A DNA stretch of 64,000 bases from Hahella sp. (GCA_028280065.1 JANQMN010000071.1:1-64000), one strand, 5' to 3'. Positions 1-8,564 are shown, counted from the first letter of the stretch. The notes: a model not told the origin generated them from the sequence alone. Translations and numbers: made by a program.

Positions 1-81
1 AATGGTGTTGCACTTCTTGGCAAGGTAGGCGACATTCCCTGCGAAATGCGCCTTATTGTGGCAAATCTGAGGACCACTTAA
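1..81 (+). CDS. Possible 3' end of a gene entering from the left edge
   Basis: Frame 1 is open from the first base to a TAA at 79-81, giving 26 residues that end in RLIVANLRTT. This could be the C-terminus of a plus-strand gene that starts before the window. It is too short to assign to a family, and 26 open codons can occur by chance. The next gene is convergent (its stop is at 107), which fits a gene ending here. Confidence 0.3.
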   Translation, partial: NGVALLGKVGDIPCEMRLIVANLRTT

Positions 82-106
82 TGGGCTATCTATATGGGAT
101 ACTACA

Positions 107-1234
107 CTAGGGTTGGCTATTGAGCTCTTGAACAACCCGTTCCAAAGAAAAGTCGTAAGGGGATTCTTCACCACTATAATATTTCGAAAACCGTTTAAAA
201 TTTATTCTGTCCCACTTACGGTCAGCAAGACTTAAACGCAGGTTTTCAACATTCTTGGTATCAATATAGGAAAGCGTTGACTGTATTCTTACCCCCATTG
301 AATCCTTGAAATCTATTCCACTATGGTAATCCCGCAACAGCACTAATGCCCAGCCGCCATCCATAAAATGTCCACCAAAAGAGGTCGTCAACCTTCGATC
401 CATGATCTTGTCCATAGCTTCCTTGGTCCAATCCATTCCCCCGACGAAAACGTCTAATCCAGCCGCCTTCCGAGATTCTTCAATGGCGCGTAACGCCCCC
501 ATTGCCATACCGTCATTCGCAGCCCATATGATATCGAGATTGGGGTAGCGCCTCAAAAGCCCCTTGGCAACGGTATATGCCCTATTCTCATCCCAGTAAG
601 CGAAGATATTCTGACGAAGAACGATGTCTTGGTTTTTCGCTACGTAATCCGCAAACCCCTTATTCCGATAGACCGCTGCTGTCGAATCATGAGAACCGGT
701 AATCCCCGCTACTTCAATCGGTTCCCCTTCAGTTCCTCCCCGGCGGTTTCGCACTTCCGTTACTAAACGGTGTAATAAGTTATATCCCGCACTAATGTCA
801 TCAGGAACAATGTGACCGATCCAGCTTGGAAACATATCCCTAGGTTCTCCGACGATACTGGCCACCTGCTTAGGTACGTCGGTGTTGATAATCATCGACT
901 TGACGCCACGCTCCTCACATTTATTGAGCAAATCAACAGCGTAGTTTCCGGTGTAGAAAATATAAATGAGATAATCCGGCGGGTGGTCTTCCTGCAATAC
1001 TTTTTCAATCCGGTTTTTATTCTGAAGCCTGTTTTTTCCGGCATATATAACCGACAAATCGATATCGAGATCTTCCGCGGCCGCCTTCATAAAAGTGGTC
1101 ACATCCATCCAAAAAACATGATCCCCTGGATTTATAAAAGTCACACGCAGAGCTTTAGCGAAACTGTTCGAATGATGTATCCATATCAATAGAAAGACTA
1201 ACAAATATCCCAAGCACTTACTTATTTTTGTCAT
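107..1234 (-). CDS. Periplasmic sugar-type substrate-binding protein (Peripla_BP_4 / LacI-like fold)
   Basis: The 375-residue product starts with a hydrophobic signal segment (about residues 8-27, ending near SFAKA). It continues as a type I periplasmic-binding fold: a VTFINPGDHVFW first strand, a hinge-region VAGITGSHDSTAA, and WAANDGMAMGALRAIEE, which is typical of ribose/autoinducer-2-type binding proteins. Such proteins bind a small sugar-like ligand in the periplasm and deliver it to an ABC permease or a sensor. No permease or ATPase gene lies beside it, so a sensory role is as likely as transport. The start is supported by AAGG upstream of the ATG. The family call is good, but the ligand is unknown. 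Confidence 0.8.
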   Translation of the reverse strand: MTKISKCLGYLLVFLLIWIHHSNSFAKALRVTFINPGDHVFWMDVTTFMKAAAEDLDIDLSVIYAGKNRLQNKNRIEKVLQEDHPPDYLIYIFYTGNYAVDLLNKCEERGVKSMIINTDVPKQVASIVGEPRDMFPSWIGHIVPDDISAGYNLLHRLVTEVRNRRGGTEGEPIEVAGITGSHDSTAAVYRNKGFADYVAKNQDIVLRQNIFAYWDENRAYTVAKGLLRRYPNLDIIWAANDGMAMGALRAIEESRKAAGLDVFVGGMDWTKEAMDKIMDRRLTTSFGGHFMDGGWALVLLRDYHSGIDFKDSMGVRIQSTLSYIDTKNVENLRLSLADRKWDRINFKRFSKYYSGEESPYDFSLERVVQELNSQP

Positions 1235-1550
1235 TCCGCTACCTTACAAGTACTGAAACTTCAGGGTGGAAATCTTCCTGCCGAAAGTCAGTTCAAAGTT
1301 GAAGAGGCCACCTTCATCAGTAACCGATATTGTGCCGGGATACTGGAAATATCGACCATACAACTTTTTGGTTTTCCAGTTACGATTTTTCTAACCAGGG
1401 GTAAATGACAAGCTCAGGGAAGGTCGCAACCAAGTAGGTTGCAAACTTGTAAAAAATGATAATGCGATTAAAAGAATGTGTAATTAACAGATAAGGAAAA
1501 ACACGTAAGCATTTTCTATCAACATAAAAACAACAGATGATAGAAGGTGT
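1235..1550. other. Divergent intergenic region with a small dyad
   Basis: These 316 bases separate two divergently transcribed binding-protein genes, so they should hold both promoters. A 6-bp-arm inverted repeat, GCAACC-AAGTA-GGTTGC, lies at 1426-1442, about 110 bases before the rightward gene. The right half (1445-1550) is AT-rich. No coding signal was seen. A regulatory role for the dyad is only a guess. Confidence 0.4.
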
Positions 1551-2825
1551 GTGATGTTAGCCCCATTATTAAAAGTTTTACTGCACTCCCTGGCAATTGC
1601 CCTTTCAGTTCTAATTATTATTCCCGCCTATGGAAAGACCATTGTCAGAATGGCCCATATAGAAACAGACCCTCGCACCTTAGAAATATGGAATGACATT
1701 CGTCAACAGTTCGAACAGCAACATCCAGGCGTTCAGGTAGTCTTTGATTACTATGAGAATCAAGACTACAAGCAGCAACTACCCAAACTTCTCGCGAGTG
1801 CCCAAGCTCCGGACTTATTCTACAGCTGGGGTGGGTTGGGCTTTCGAGAGAAAGTAAGGAGTAATCAGGTAAGAGATATCAGCCACCGGGAAAGAGAGTT
1901 GAGACGACAGCTTTACCGCACCGGAATAAAAGCATTCAGTCACCAAGGAAAGCTTTATGGAGCGCCTTACCTGATGTCCCAGGTAGGCTTCTGGTATAAC
2001 CGCAAGCTATTTTACCGTGCCGGTATTTCCTCAGCCGATGTCCGTACCTGGGGAGGCTTTTTAGCGGCCGTTCAAAAGCTTAAAGCGAAGGGCATCACAC
2101 CGATTACCCTGGGCGCCATGGACCAATGGCCGGTGCACTTTTATTGGGGTTATCTGGCAATGCGCGCAGGCGGCCCCGAACCGTTTTCGAAGATTCTTGC
2201 CGAACAGGGCAAAGGCTTTAAACACCCGGCTTTTGTCAGAGCAGGCGAAGAACTGCAACGATTGGCAAACCTCAACCCCTTCCAGCCGGGCTTCGAAACA
2301 ATGGGCTATGGCGAAGCAGCAAGCATGTTCGGCAATCATCAGGCAGCCATGCATTTAATGGGAGATTGGGACTATAGTTTTCAACGCCAGCAATCTTCTT
2401 CAGGGAAAGGCGTTGAAGATGGCGACCTAGGCTGGTTCGCTTTCCCTGTCCTGGAGGATGGCAGTGGTTCAGAGTTGGATTCCTTAGGCGGCATAAATGG
2501 TTTTGTCGCATCCGCAAACGCCTCCGATGAAGCCATCGATTGGCTGGTCCATTTTCTTTCCTATAAGAGCCAAACCCGTTTGGCATCCATAGACCAAATT
2601 CTCCCGGCCGCACGTCGAGCAGGTTTCTATCTCAACAATCCGTTTAAGAAATTCATCTTTGAAAATGTCCACTTAACAACCTGGAGTCAGACTTTTCTCG
2701 ATCAGGAGTTCGGTGCGCTGGTAGGAGGCAGTATCAACGAGTCCTCCTTGGAACTCGTGCTGGGAGAAATAACCCCGGAGGAAGCAGCCGCCACTATTCA
2801 TCTGGCCTGGAAACGGAGTTTATAA
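1551..2825 (+). CDS. Extracellular solute-binding protein, family 1 (carbohydrate type)
   Basis: The 424-residue product has an N-terminal signal segment (about residues 5-28) and then a family 1 binding-protein fold. Recognisable parts are VRMAHIETDPRTLEIWNDI, the early QFEQQHPGVQVVFDYYE strand, the DLFYSWGG ligand-cleft segment, and a C-terminal helix rich in PEEAAATI. Relatives bind oligosaccharides or polyols for ABC import. The reading frame opens with GTG at 1551 followed directly by ATG at 1554, and either could be the start. No MalF/MalG-type permeases follow. The next gene is convergent and encodes another binding protein of a different family. Confidence 0.82.
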   Translation: MMLAPLLKVLLHSLAIALSVLIIIPAYGKTIVRMAHIETDPRTLEIWNDIRQQFEQQHPGVQVVFDYYENQDYKQQLPKLLASAQAPDLFYSWGGLGFREKVRSNQVRDISHRERELRRQLYRTGIKAFSHQGKLYGAPYLMSQVGFWYNRKLFYRAGISSADVRTWGGFLAAVQKLKAKGITPITLGAMDQWPVHFYWGYLAMRAGGPEPFSKILAEQGKGFKHPAFVRAGEELQRLANLNPFQPGFETMGYGEAASMFGNHQAAMHLMGDWDYSFQRQQSSSGKGVEDGDLGWFAFPVLEDGSGSELDSLGGINGFVASANASDEAIDWLVHFLSYKSQTRLASIDQILPAARRAGFYLNNPFKKFIFENVHLTTWSQTFLDQEFGALVGGSINESSLELVLGEITPEEAAATIHLAWKRSL

Positions 2826-2860
2826 CGGCTAAGGTGGCACAACCGAAGATATAGGGTGAG

Positions 2861-3628
2861 TTATTGGATATACTCGCCCTTCCTGGAATCCCAAATCATT
2901 TCATCATAGCGACCACTATCCCTTAAGATTTGCAGACCACTCTGCAACGCATTAAGGAGTTTTTGGGCTCTTTTCAACTCAATTTTTCTGGAAACCGCCA
3001 CGCTTACCGGGGTTTTCTGAACAGGCAGACTATGGTTTGTGATGAGGGCAGCCTGCTCGGGAATTAACTCTTGATGGATTAAATTGTATCCAACTTCAAT
3101 TTCCATTGGAAAGATTTGAATCCTCCCAGCCATCAGCTTCCTGATGTTTTGAACATCTCGATTGACAATTTGAACAGAAATCTTTCCGGTTCTGGCGGCT
3201 TCATCAAAGTCCGGCCCGTAGGTATATTTATCTGTCGCACCGACGCTTAATCCCTTAAGGTCGTCGATAGTATTCCAGTCGAATGGATAATCTTTCAGAT
3301 GAAAAAAAACCTTTTTGTTGAAGGTAACCGGAGCGGAAAAAAAGAAATCTTCGCGCCTCTCCGGTGTAGACGCCCAGGCTAATGCCCCGTCATATTCACC
3401 ATCCTTCGCCAACTTATAACCGCGCTTCCAGGGAAGGTATTTGTACTCAACACCGATTCCGGAAATAGCCAGGGCTTCCGTTACGATATGAGTGAATACT
3501 CCCCCATGCTTCAGTTTTTCAGAGGTATAGGGCGGCCACTCTCCATTGGTTAGCCTGATAACTTCGTCTAACGCCAAAACTGGCGCGGCAAGAGCAACAA
3601 AAATGGAAAAGAGCAAAATACGAATCAA
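2861..3628 (-). CDS. Periplasmic solute-binding protein, family 3 (amino-acid/polar type)
   Basis: The 255-residue product starts with a clear signal peptide (about residues 1-19, ending VLA-LDE). The mature part has family 3 features: IRLTNGEWPPYTSEKL at the front, a GVFTHIVTEAL helix, YLPWKRGYKLAKDGEYDGALAWASTPERRE, and a second lobe with DVQNIRKLMAGRIQIFPME. Gammaproteobacteria carry many orphan proteins of this kind (the TauA/ArtJ-like 'transporter substrate-binding domain' proteins) without an ABC partner. None is present here. The ligand is unknown. The gene is convergent with the preceding binding protein, 35 bases apart. Confidence 0.8.
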   Translation of the reverse strand: MIRILLFSIFVALAAPVLALDEVIRLTNGEWPPYTSEKLKHGGVFTHIVTEALAISGIGVEYKYLPWKRGYKLAKDGEYDGALAWASTPERREDFFFSAPVTFNKKVFFHLKDYPFDWNTIDDLKGLSVGATDKYTYGPDFDEAARTGKISVQIVNRDVQNIRKLMAGRIQIFPMEIEVGYNLIHQELIPEQAALITNHSLPVQKTPVSVAVSRKIELKRAQKLLNALQSGLQILRDSGRYDEMIWDSRKGEYIQ

Positions 3629-3773
3629 GGATATCGCTCCCTTACAGACTACCTACAGATTCATAAATTCAAGCATAGATCTGTAATTTTTCCATTCCGG
3701 GCGCCCTCGGTGCACTAAAAGATAACGTTAGTTAATTGTCTATCGCTATAACAAAGCAGGATTTTCATTCTCA

Positions 3774-4379
3774 TTATTCACTTCCGTACCTTGCCAAGAA
3801 AAGCTGAATAAACTCAGCCTTCAGTTTCCAGCCTACTTTCTTGTCTACAGGCCCCCGTATAATTGGTGGCCAGAAGAAAGTGCCGGAAAATAAAGACCAA
3901 AAAGATTCGGCTGCCAGCTCAGGGTCCTTTATATTCAAACGTCCATCTTCCATAGCTTTCTTTAGCCATTTGACTAATCCATCTTCCTGAGAATCGGAAA
4001 ACAAAACAGCTCTCTCCGCCATTTGTGGATGGGTAACGAAAGCGCTCAGGGTGACCCGCATCAAGCCTAGTTGCCGCGGATCTTCGGTGATTTTCATTTT
4101 CGAATCTGCAAATTCACCTAATTGAACTTCGATGGTTTTTTGGGGATCGTATTCAATATTTTTGCTTTCGAATGCATCTCTCAGAAAAAGATTGAATGCT
4201 TCTTCAATTAACCCCTCCTTGCTAGGAAAGTGATTGTATACAGTGCGTTTTGATGCATTTGCTTTTTCCGCAATCAAATCCATGCTGGTTTTTTCAAAGC
4301 CAAACTCAATAAATGCATCTGTAGCCGCACTTAATATGGACTCTCGCTTTGCGGTGGTGTCTCTTTTCTTTCTCGCCAT
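3774..4379 (-). CDS. TetR/AcrR family transcriptional repressor
   Basis: The 201-residue product has an N-terminal TetR helix-turn-helix (about residues 10-56). The recognition segment ASKRTVYNHFPSKEGLIEEAF is followed by an all-helical ligand/dimer domain resembling the AefR-type C-terminus. It is transcribed divergently from a dehydrogenase gene. The 82-base gap holds a 28-bp inverted repeat starting 16 bases upstream of its own start codon, which is where an autoregulating TetR protein would bind. The likely target is itself plus the dehydrogenase/membrane-protein pair. The inducer is unknown. Confidence 0.9.
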   Translation of the reverse strand: MARKKRDTTAKRESILSAATDAFIEFGFEKTSMDLIAEKANASKRTVYNHFPSKEGLIEEAFNLFLRDAFESKNIEYDPQKTIEVQLGEFADSKMKITEDPRQLGLMRVTLSAFVTHPQMAERAVLFSDSQEDGLVKWLKKAMEDGRLNIKDPELAAESFWSLFSGTFFWPPIIRGPVDKKVGWKLKAEFIQLFLARYGSE

Positions 4380-4394
4380 TTCAACGCCTTAAAG

Positions 4395-4422
4395 TTAAAT
4401 TACACTTTATAGTGTAATTTAA
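4395..4422. promoter_or_regulatory. Probable TetR operator (12-bp perfect arms)
   Basis: TTAAATTACACT at 4395-4406 and AGTGTAATTTAA at 4411-4422 are exact reverse complements around a TTAT spacer. The site sits in the divergent promoter gap between the tetR-like gene and the SDR gene. Position and symmetry are as expected for an operator of the adjacent repressor. Binding itself is inferred. Confidence 0.8.
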
Positions 4423-4461
4423 ATAAAACCTTGGCTCAAGGGCTTTAAACTGGAGGTTAAC

Positions 4462-5355
4462 GTGGACAACGAAAGAGTAGCAATCGTAACCGGAGCAAAT
4501 AGTGGTGTTGGCTATGAAGTAACCAAAGGCCTGGCAAAAAACGGCATCCACGTTGTGATGGCTTGTCGCAACTTAGAAAAAGCGAGTAATGCCAAAGAGC
4601 GGATTCTCCTCGACCTTCCATCGGCCAAGCTTGAAGTCATAGCCGTAGATTTATCGGACTTCGAGTCAATCAAAACATTTGCCAAGGAGTTTAAGGCGAA
4701 TTTCCAGCACCTGGATCTGCTAATGAACAATGCCGGCGTACTCTTCAACAAACCCAGGAAGAATAATGCGAATATCGAAATGCAATTTGCAACCAACCAC
4801 CTGGGACACTTTTTACTCACCTCCTTGTTACTCGAACTAATGCCGGATTCAAAAAACTCCCGCGTAGTCTCCCTAAGCAGCATTGCCCACAAGAACGCGG
4901 AGATATTTTTTGACGATATAAACTGCGAATCGCAAACCAAGTGGGATACGCCCTATGCCCAGTCAAAACTCGCCTGTTTAATTTTTGCAGACGAATTGCA
5001 GAGACGACTCGAGGCGGCGGGTAAAAAGATTATTTCGGTGGCCGCCCACCCTGGTGGTACTGACTCCGGATTGTTTGAGCAAATGCCGCCATTTTTGATG
5101 AGTATTCTTCGATACACGTTTGTGCCCATTTTCCTCCATTCAACGGAAAGTGCTGCCAGGCCGATTCTAAAGGCTGCCCTGGATAGCGATGTAAATGGCG
5201 GGGACTATTATGGACCGACAGGTCTTTTCGAAATGAAAGGACGGCCTGGTATTGCCAAAAGAACACAGTATTCTCAACGGGAAGACGTTGCCGCGCGATT
5301 GTGGAAGATATCCGAGGAATTCATCGGATCGACTTTCAAGGTAGATCCGCAATGA
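4462..5355 (+). CDS. Short-chain dehydrogenase/reductase (retinol-dehydrogenase-like)
   Basis: The 297-residue NAD(P)-dependent oxidoreductase has the Rossmann motif TGANSGVGYE (near residue 10), NNAGV (near 90), a catalytic serine strand VVSLSSIA, and the active-site pair YAQSK (near residue 160). The sequence style (NHLGHFLLT, HPGGTDSGL) is that of the retinol dehydrogenase/WW-oxidoreductase-like SDR group. The start is GTG at 4462, chosen because GGAGG lies six bases upstream. Its stop overlaps the start of the next gene (ATGA), so the two are translationally coupled. The pair is probably controlled by the divergent TetR repressor. The substrate is unknown. Confidence 0.88.
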   Translation: MDNERVAIVTGANSGVGYEVTKGLAKNGIHVVMACRNLEKASNAKERILLDLPSAKLEVIAVDLSDFESIKTFAKEFKANFQHLDLLMNNAGVLFNKPRKNNANIEMQFATNHLGHFLLTSLLLELMPDSKNSRVVSLSSIAHKNAEIFFDDINCESQTKWDTPYAQSKLACLIFADELQRRLEAAGKKIISVAAHPGGTDSGLFEQMPPFLMSILRYTFVPIFLHSTESAARPILKAALDSDVNGGDYYGPTGLFEMKGRPGIAKRTQYSQREDVAARLWKISEEFIGSTFKVDPQ

Positions 5356-5759
5356 TGAAGAAAATATCTCTCTATTACTCATATTTGCTGGTTCTGGGCT
5401 CTATTGGAATGACGGCCTGGGGCCTGGCAGGATTTGTTGAATATCTGTTCGGCGTAACGGTTGTTATTCCACTGCAGAATGCAAATTTTCCAGCTGGAAC
5501 CCAATTTATCCATTGGCTATTGATTACCCTTTCCGGAAGCGTCTTTCTTTTTGGTTATTTCACCAGGTGGAAATATACCCCAAACGCAAAACTGGTGATC
5601 TGCGCCTGCCTTGCCACCATGTGTTTCATCCAGACATTTGACTTTATGACAAGGGATGACCGCTATATAAGCTACGCCCTGGAGGTGACGAACTATATCG
5701 TGGTGACAACCTACCTTTTCAAATCCAAACTAATGCAAGAACGGTTTCGAAGGATTTAG
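5352..5759 (+). CDS. Small integral membrane protein coupled to the SDR
   Basis: From the ATGATG at 5352 the product is 135 residues with about four hydrophobic segments (roughly residues 8-30, 48-66, 75-95 and 105-122), so it is a polytopic inner-membrane protein. I do not recognise the family; the size and layout recall DoxX-like or DUF-type small membrane proteins. The start codon overlaps the SDR stop in an ATGA arrangement, which favours this start over one 51 bases upstream inside the SDR gene. It ends tail-to-tail with the next gene, overlapping it by four bases. Confidence 0.7.
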   Translation: MMKKISLYYSYLLVLGSIGMTAWGLAGFVEYLFGVTVVIPLQNANFPAGTQFIHWLLITLSGSVFLFGYFTRWKYTPNAKLVICACLATMCFIQTFDFMTRDDRYISYALEVTNYIVVTTYLFKSKLMQERFRRI

Positions 5760-6283
5760 AAGCCTTTCTTGTAGATATTCCTGATTCGCGCTTTGACGGA
5801 TGCCGCTTCATCTCGCATGGCCATTGCAAAAATCCGCTTGGTCTCGCTCTCAAACTCAGGATATTGCTTCGAAACCTCATACATACCGTTATATGCCCAT
5901 GCTCTGACAAACTTGTTTTGATCGGTTAACAACTCTCGAAGAAAATCAACCAGATGACCAACATAGGGTTTAGGAATTTGCATATAGGGAAGGCACTGAA
6001 GCACATGTAGTTTTGACTCCCAGTTATTCAGTTCTCCCAGTAGGTTAAAGCAGTCGGAATATAGAGTTGGGGTGATATCGATACCGGATTCAAACGATCT
6101 TTTTAGCAACCATGTTGCGCCTTTTTGACAATCCTCCAGTGCAACCAGTTTGATTAGCTCTTCCACAAAGGAATCTGCCAGTTTATGGGTATCAAAAATG
6201 GATTGGATATCATCAATCGATTTGCCATCCCAGCTTTCAATGTCAGATTTGATACTCATGGTCGCATTTGCCTCTTCAATCAT
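5756..6283 (-). CDS. Hypothetical helical-repeat (HEAT-like) protein
   Basis: The 175-residue protein is predicted soluble and mostly alpha-helical. Repeated helix pairs such as VEELIKLVALEDCQKGATWLLKRSF and VRAWAYNGMYEVSKQYPEFESE resemble HEAT/armadillo-type repeats, which usually serve in protein-protein binding. No catalytic motif or signal peptide is seen. A second in-frame ATG at residue 9 could be the true start. It belongs to the run of minus-strand accessory genes that extends to 12.7 kb. Confidence 0.55.
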   Translation of the reverse strand: MIEEANATMSIKSDIESWDGKSIDDIQSIFDTHKLADSFVEELIKLVALEDCQKGATWLLKRSFESGIDITPTLYSDCFNLLGELNNWESKLHVLQCLPYMQIPKPYVGHLVDFLRELLTDQNKFVRAWAYNGMYEVSKQYPEFESETKRIFAMAMRDEAASVKARIRNIYKKGF

Positions 6284-6345
6284 TTACCAGGCGTGGCAAC
6301 AATCCGGACATATCGGATCGCCGCCGCGGTTAGGAATTAGGCTTA

Positions 6346-6762
6346 TCAAGTGTCCGAGCAGCGATCAGCTGGGTGGTTCACACCGTCATAAGTTGGAATA
6401 CAGTCGATTCTTAAGGGGTTAATTCCTTCCAGGCAGGCGACGTTAAACCCGAACTGTCGAGGATTAGACCTCCGCTGATGGTGGGTATAAATACCGCAGT
6501 TACCACAAAAAAAGTGTTTTGCTGTTTTTGTATTGAATTGATACAGCCTCAATGCCTCTTCACCTTTGAGGATCTTAATACCAGACAATGGAACCGATGC
6601 CACGATAGCACCTCTTCTGCGGCACATTGAGCAGTTGCAGCGTCTGATATCAACAAGGCCGTCCGGCAGTTCAAATTCAATTTCTATCGCGCCGCAATGA
6701 CAGCTGCCTTGGTGTTTCGGGAGAATTTTGACTCCGCCAACTTCCTTTAGGTTTAGTGTCAT
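6346..6762 (-). CDS. GFA/CENP-V family zinc-binding protein (first copy)
   Basis: The 138-residue protein has the cysteine pattern of the glutathione-dependent formaldehyde-activating (GFA) fold: GSCHCGAIEIEF near residue 20, CNCSMCRRRG near 43, and FFCGNCGIYTHH near 80. These cysteines bind two zinc ions in characterised members. Family membership does not prove formaldehyde or glutathione chemistry, and most members have unknown substrates. A second, divergent GFA protein is encoded at 12254-12670 in the same gene run. Confidence 0.82.
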   Translation of the reverse strand: MTLNLKEVGGVKILPKHQGSCHCGAIEIEFELPDGLVDIRRCNCSMCRRRGAIVASVPLSGIKILKGEEALRLYQFNTKTAKHFFCGNCGIYTHHQRRSNPRQFGFNVACLEGINPLRIDCIPTYDGVNHPADRCSDT

Positions 6763-6793
6763 AGTGATTTTCTTTGAGCCGAGTCCGTATCTG

Positions 6794-7255
6794 CTATAAA
6801 TATACCCTTTGAGATAATTCCCAGAGGGCGATTTTATTTGAACCGTACTTTAATAGTTCATTAGCAGTTTCGATATTTACCCACCTTAGCTCTGCATGCT
6901 CGTCCGAGCGTTTTACTTCACTCCCCACTTTCGTTGCGAAAGCATACTCGGGGATAACGTATATATCGTCTCCCCATCGCTCAAAACCTTCGTAATAGAT
7001 TTTAGGAAGCATGCATTTGCTATCTAGAACCAGCCACTCTCCACCTTCAATACCAGCTTCTTCCTTTAATTCCCGTTTTGCGGACAGAAGAGGCTTTTCA
7101 TCATTTTCTCCGCCACCAGAAATGGCCTGCCAGTAACCATCATCAAATCTTTTACCAATTAGAACTTTCAATTCACCACCGTAAAAATAATAAGGAAAAA
7201 CAATTACTTGAAAAGGTGCTCTCATATATCCCTCTGGAATGGACGTTTTCCTCAT
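6794..7255 (-). CDS. Nudix hydrolase
   Basis: The 153-residue protein carries a complete Nudix box starting near residue 47: G-x5-E-x7-REL-x-EE-x-G, read as GGGENDEK followed by RELKEEAGI. This motif binds the metal that cleaves nucleoside-diphosphate-linked substrates. The N-terminus IPEGYMRAPFQVIVFPY is typical of short house-cleaning Nudix enzymes, so I kept the upstream start. An in-frame ATG at residue 11 has a better ribosome site (AGAGGG) and is an alternative. The substrate is not predictable. Confidence 0.85.
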   Translation of the reverse strand: MRKTSIPEGYMRAPFQVIVFPYYFYGGELKVLIGKRFDDGYWQAISGGGENDEKPLLSAKRELKEEAGIEGGEWLVLDSKCMLPKIYYEGFERWGDDIYVIPEYAFATKVGSEVKRSDEHAELRWVNIETANELLKYGSNKIALWELSQRVYL

Positions 7256-7306
7256 TAGAGTGAAAGGAGCCTCAATTATAGTCTTGCTAAACTGAGTTTT
7301 CGGATT

Positions 7307-7723
7307 TCAATTCCGCCTCCCCTTCAACTCACCTTTGCCACTAAAGAAAAGAGTCACCGTAATTGGCTGCGTTCCATTGTGGCACCTATATTCCGACTTA
7401 AATTGATCACTATTAGTTTTACCACAGGCCTGAACCAACGACCTGCTGTCTCTCACCGTGTAATTAAACTTCAATTGAACTTCATTGGTATCGGTATTTT
7501 GCGATACATAAATATCATATGCAGACTTTGGCAAATATTGCGGAATCCAATCTATTTGCATAAGACCGGATGCTTCCATCTCACTATAACTCTCAGAGCT
7601 TGGAGATGTACTTTCCAAAAAGTATGGCGCAATAACAGCCATCAAAAATCCAATTATTCCGATTACAGGCAGCCATAAAAGACTAATTAAAGCTTCCCGT
7701 TTAAAATGATTGTTTATGCCCAT
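7307..7723 (-). CDS. Hypothetical membrane-anchored protein
   Basis: From the ATG at 7723 the product is 138 residues. It has one transmembrane segment near the N-terminus (about residues 12-34, LISLLWLPVIGIIGFLMAVIAP) and a polar domain of about 100 residues outside it. The C-terminal part holds two cysteines (QACGKTNS and YRCHNG) that could form a disulfide in the periplasm. I do not recognise the family. A TTG four codons upstream would give a slightly longer protein. A small Cys-containing reading frame ends 13 bases upstream and may share the transcript. Confidence 0.5.
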   Translation of the reverse strand: MGINNHFKREALISLLWLPVIGIIGFLMAVIAPYFLESTSPSSESYSEMEASGLMQIDWIPQYLPKSAYDIYVSQNTDTNEVQLKFNYTVRDSRSLVQACGKTNSDQFKSEYRCHNGTQPITVTLFFSGKGELKGRRN

Positions 7724-7736
7724 ATGCAAAATCAAA

Positions 7737-7904
7737 TTAACGCCTATAGACTTGCCTCCACTGGATGCCAGTATTGTCTGCTAGCACTACACATGTATTT
7801 TTCTGGTCGATGCAATACCTGTAGCAATTTTTTCTCTCCCTTCCATCAAATTTTAGGCAGATTTGACTACCTCCTTTAACACCCACCATATAGTGCTCAA
7901 TCAT
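7737..7904 (-). CDS. Possible small Cys-rich protein (55 residues)
   Basis: On the minus strand an ATG at 7904 opens a 55-codon frame ending in TAA at 7737, just upstream of the membrane-anchored hypothetical gene. The product has four cysteines (GGSQICLKF, RKNCYRYCID, NTCVVLAD) and no signal peptide. It fills a gap of about 230 bases that otherwise has no gene. No good ribosome-binding site precedes the first ATG, so it may be a remnant or a chance frame. I do not recognise it. Confidence 0.3.
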   Translation of the reverse strand: MIEHYMVGVKGGSQICLKFDGRERKNCYRYCIDQKNTCVVLADNTGIQWRQVYRR

Positions 7905-7954
7905 GGCAGTCACAGATTAGCTCCGATAGAATGTTGCCCACAGTTAAAAATTTG

Positions 7955-8461
7955 TTACCCAAGATTCCTTTGGTACCGGACTTCCCTAAGCACCTTGCCT
8001 GCAATTGTAATATCTTTGGTAGACTCCATATCAGCCTTAAAACCTGCTGCAAGATAGAAATTGATGGCACGAATATTCTCCTCCAAGACCCAAAGCGTAA
8101 CCTCTTCGAACTTGCGTGCAACCAGCCTTTCTTGTGCTTTAAGCCAAAGCAATTTCCCGGTGCCACTCGACCATCTATCGGGATGCACATAAATAGCTTC
8201 AACTTCACCGACAAACGCATCAGCGCCTGCGTCCCGACTCGGTCCGAACGCCACCCAACCGACAACCTCGTTTTCTTTTTCTGCGACCCACAGCTCAGGA
8301 TTTCCTTCCTTTATGGTTTGACGCCAAAATTCTTCCCGTTTATCGATGGACAAGAACGTCAGGTGAGAATCCGGCACAATACCTGCGTAGGCTTTTTGCC
8401 AAGTCAGTACATGGACCTCTGCTACCTTGCGAGCGTCATTTACTTTTGCCTGTCTAATCAT
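7955..8461 (-). CDS. GNAT family N-acetyltransferase
   Basis: The 168-residue protein shows the GNAT core. It has VGWVAFGPSRD (beta-4), EVEAIYVHPDRWSSGTGKLL (acetyl-CoA pyrophosphate loop, with the usual R/Q-x-x-G/A-x-G/A reduced to RWSSGTG), and ENIRAINFYLAAGFKAD near the C-terminus. It should transfer acetyl from acetyl-CoA to an amine. Acceptor unknown; relatives range from RimI-like enzymes to antibiotic acetyltransferases. It is one of two GNAT genes in this accessory run. Confidence 0.85.
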   Translation of the reverse strand: MIRQAKVNDARKVAEVHVLTWQKAYAGIVPDSHLTFLSIDKREEFWRQTIKEGNPELWVAEKENEVVGWVAFGPSRDAGADAFVGEVEAIYVHPDRWSSGTGKLLWLKAQERLVARKFEEVTLWVLEENIRAINFYLAAGFKADMESTKDITIAGKVLREVRYQRNLG

Positions 8462-8564
8462 TTTGGATAGAAGTCCACATCATCAATTTGGTTTTGATTT
8501 CGCTTTTAATCGCATAGCACAAAAAAACTGGGTGAGTCATTCCTGTACGACTAATCAAAAACAC

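Noticed and set aside
1455-1480. Fur-box-like ATGATAATGCGATTA upstream of the family 1 binding protein
   Set aside because: Only one half resembles the Fur consensus, and AT-rich promoter DNA gives such matches by chance.
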